Assembly (NCBI RefSeq): GCF_011305995.1
Contig: NZ_CP049910.1
Span: 4,340,001 to 4,404,000 of the forward strand
Direction: 5' to 3'
DNA from: Diaphorobacter sp. HDW4A
GTDB lineage: Bacteria; Pseudomonadota; Gammaproteobacteria; Burkholderiales; Burkholderiaceae_C
DNA: 64,000 bases
Shown: one piece after another, positions 62,611-64,000 of the stretch
How positions within the stretch are numbered: the stretch's first letter is position 1
How the letters are laid out: each line of letters opens with the position of its first letter
The notes under the pieces: generated by a model
Database searches by the model: none
The model's input: the letters and a program-made list of their open reading frames with translations, nothing else
Told to the model about the DNA's origin: nothing
Made by a program: the position numbers and the translations under genes

Positions 62611-62696
62611 GACAGCCCCTCAGGCCAGGCGTCTCACGCGCAGACAGTACTCTCGTACGGCAGGCGTGAGCAACGACGCATGAGGTGCCGTATTGC
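62611..62696 (-). repeat. Structured repeat/RNA element, copy 2 (intact)
   Basis: P2 is CTCACGC (62633-62639) with GCGTGAG (62664-62670). P3 is GTAC (62647-62650) with GTAC (62655-62658), giving a GAGA tetraloop when read on the minus strand. The outer stem GCCCCTCA/TGAGGTGC has one mismatch. In minus orientation it begins about 70 bases after the M20 amidohydrolase stop. The remaining gap (62446-62610, 62697-62764) shows nothing recognisable. Confidence 0.65.
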
Positions 62697-62764
62697 CGCC
62701 CCCGCACGACCCCCCAATCGCTGCCGCAAGGAAGCGTAGAGTCGTTTGAACACGAAAAGCAGAA

Positions 62765-63973
62765 TCACTTCACAGTTGGATTCGCAAGCCACTGCTGCGC
62801 GAGTTCGACCCAATAAGTCGCGCCCAAAGGAATCAAATCGTCGTTGAAGTCGTAGCTTGGATTGTGCAAGGTGCATGGGCCCGCGCCATGCCCCATCTCG
62901 CGGTGCGTGCCGTCGCCGTTCGCGATGAAGCAATATGCGCCGGGCTTCTCCATGAGCATGAAGGAAAAATCCTCCGCTCCCATGGTCGGTTCCTGTTCAC
63001 GCACGCTGGCTGCGCCGACGATGCCACTCATCACCTTGCGGGCGAAGTCGGCCTCGGCGGGTGAGTTGATCGTGGGCGGGTAGTTGCGGTTGAGCTCGAA
63101 CTCGCAGGTCGCGTCGAACGCGGCGCAGATATGGTCTGCCACTTGGCGCATGCGGGATTCGAGCAGGTCGAGCACCTCGATGCTGAAGGTACGCACCGTG
63201 CCCTGCATTTCGCACGAGTCGGGAACGACGTTGTTGGCCTCGCCCGCGTGGATCATGGTGACCGAGATGACACCCGCTTCAATCGGCTTCTTGTTACGGC
63301 TGATGATGTTCTGGAAAGCCTGCACCATCTGCGCGGCAATCGGCACCGGGTCGATGCCCATGTGCGGCATGGCGGCGTGGCTGCCCTTGCCGTGGATGGT
63401 GATGGTGAAGTCGTTGCTCGATGCCATGACCGGGCCGGGGCTCACCGCGAAGCAGCCGGCCGGCATGCCGGGCCAGTTGTGCATGCCGAACACCGCCTGC
63501 ATCGGGAACTGCTCGAACAGGCCGTCCTTGATCATCTCGCGCGCGCCGCCACCGCCCTCTTCGGCCGGTTGGAAGATCAGATAGACGGTGCCGTCGAAAT
63601 TGCGGTGCTGCGAGAAATACTGCGCCGCCGCGAGCAGCATGGCCGTGTGGCCGTCGTGGCCGCAGGCGTGCATCTTGCCGGTGTGCTTGCTTGCGTGCTC
63701 GAACGTGTTGAACTCCTGCATCGGCAGCGCGTCGATATCGGCACGCAGGCCGATGGCGCGGCCGTTCGCGCCGCCGTCGCGGCCCTTGACGATGCCGACC
63801 ACACCGGTCGTGCCCATGCCGCGATGAATCGGGATGCCCCATTCCGTGAGCTTGGCCGCTACCAGATCGGCCGTGCGCACTTCTTCAAAACACAGTTCGG
63901 GATGAGCGTGGATGTCGCGGCGCACGGCCGCGATGGACGCCGCCTGGGCGACGATCGAATCGATAACTTTCAT
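62765..63973 (-). CDS. M20-family amidohydrolase (hippurate hydrolase/IAA-amino acid hydrolase type)
   Basis: A 402-aa di-metal enzyme. Metal-site motifs are in order: HAHPELCFEEVRTADLVAAKL, MHACGHDGHTAMLLAAA (His and Asp ligands), FQPAEEGGGGAREMI (catalytic and ligand Glu), GMHNWPGMP, and a C-terminal MGAEDFSFMLMEKPGAY. It hydrolyses N-acyl amino acids or related amides in the cytoplasm. The lid domain (about 185-295) is present, so it is full length. The start is at 63973 and the upstream promoter is outside or at the window edge. Confidence 0.92.
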   Translation of the reverse strand: MKVIDSIVAQAASIAAVRRDIHAHPELCFEEVRTADLVAAKLTEWGIPIHRGMGTTGVVGIVKGRDGGANGRAIGLRADIDALPMQEFNTFEHASKHTGKMHACGHDGHTAMLLAAAQYFSQHRNFDGTVYLIFQPAEEGGGGAREMIKDGLFEQFPMQAVFGMHNWPGMPAGCFAVSPGPVMASSNDFTITIHGKGSHAAMPHMGIDPVPIAAQMVQAFQNIISRNKKPIEAGVISVTMIHAGEANNVVPDSCEMQGTVRTFSIEVLDLLESRMRQVADHICAAFDATCEFELNRNYPPTINSPAEADFARKVMSGIVGAASVREQEPTMGAEDFSFMLMEKPGAYCFIANGDGTHREMGHGAGPCTLHNPSYDFNDDLIPLGATYWVELAQQWLANPTVK

Positions 63974-64000
63974 TTGCTGGCTTCCTTTGGGCCCGATCCA

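Noticed and set aside
1..64000. Search for CRISPR arrays, tRNA or rRNA genes, prophage or integrase genes
   Set aside because: No regularly spaced repeats, no cloverleaf-like gap sequences and no recombinase or phage protein motifs were noticed in reading the gaps and translations.

Overview
The window is a 64-kb stretch of chromosome from a betaproteobacterium of the order Burkholderiales, most likely family Comamonadaceae (Comamonas/Delftia-like). The base composition is high in GC. The family assignment rests on gene types seen here: Bug-family tricarboxylate-transport binding proteins, the PhoH-YbeY and RuvA neighbourhood, DUF1840 and DUF2760 proteins, an exosortase H locus, a GspA/GspB pair, and an AMP-ligase/Liv-type ABC cluster. 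No tRNA, rRNA, CRISPR array, phage or complete insertion sequence was recognised. About 55 protein genes are supported.

Layout. 1-7495: tail of a biotin-carrier subunit, a glutathione transferase, then a four-gene unit holding a DUF2760 membrane protein, two divergent Hsp70 proteins and an unrecognised 208-aa protein between them. 7653-12115: a small catabolic unit (Bug binding protein, cupin, acyl-CoA dehydrogenase, LysR regulator) and a convergent TSUP permease. 12281-14335: ybeY-phoH, divergent from ruvA. 14723-20629: three tandem secreted trypsin-like proteases, two carrying C-terminal DUF5648 repeats. 20884-28162: housekeeping and metabolic genes (dtd, CDF transporter, amn, GMC oxidoreductase, 3-hydroxybutyryl-CoA dehydrogenase, HpcH/HpaI aldolase) interrupted by three copies of a roughly 190-bp intergenic repeat. 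28279-31723: a phospho-signalling group (metallophosphoesterase, Ser/Thr kinase fused to a universal stress domain, SrkA-like kinase). 31751-35997: exosortase H, its associated membrane protein and an exported ankyrin protein, followed by htpG with a clear heat-shock (sigma-32) promoter. 36802-41636: a compact archaic (Csu-type) chaperone-usher pilus operon behind an AT-rich leader. 41643-46246: rRNA pseudouridine synthase, Crp/Fnr regulator, gspB-gspA. 46551-55136: an acyl-CoA ligase, a complete branched-chain-type ABC transporter and a phenylacetate-CoA-ligase-like protein. 55437-63973: second Bug protein, DUF1840, cyclopropane fatty acid synthase, a 55-aa basic protein, tag, an aminopeptidase, acyl-CoA-binding protein, an M14-type peptidase and an M20 amidohydrolase.

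The most interesting unexplained structure is non-coding. A structured repeat appears three times (near 20.8, 60.9 and 62.6 kb), each time just 3' of a minus-strand gene and in that gene's orientation, with compensatory base changes that keep its stems. One copy is split by a 165-bp palindromic element with perfect 15-bp terminal inverted repeats. The least understood protein system is the Hsp70 pair with DUF2760 and the unknown 208-aa protein. All functional calls come from reading motifs by eye; no database search was run.
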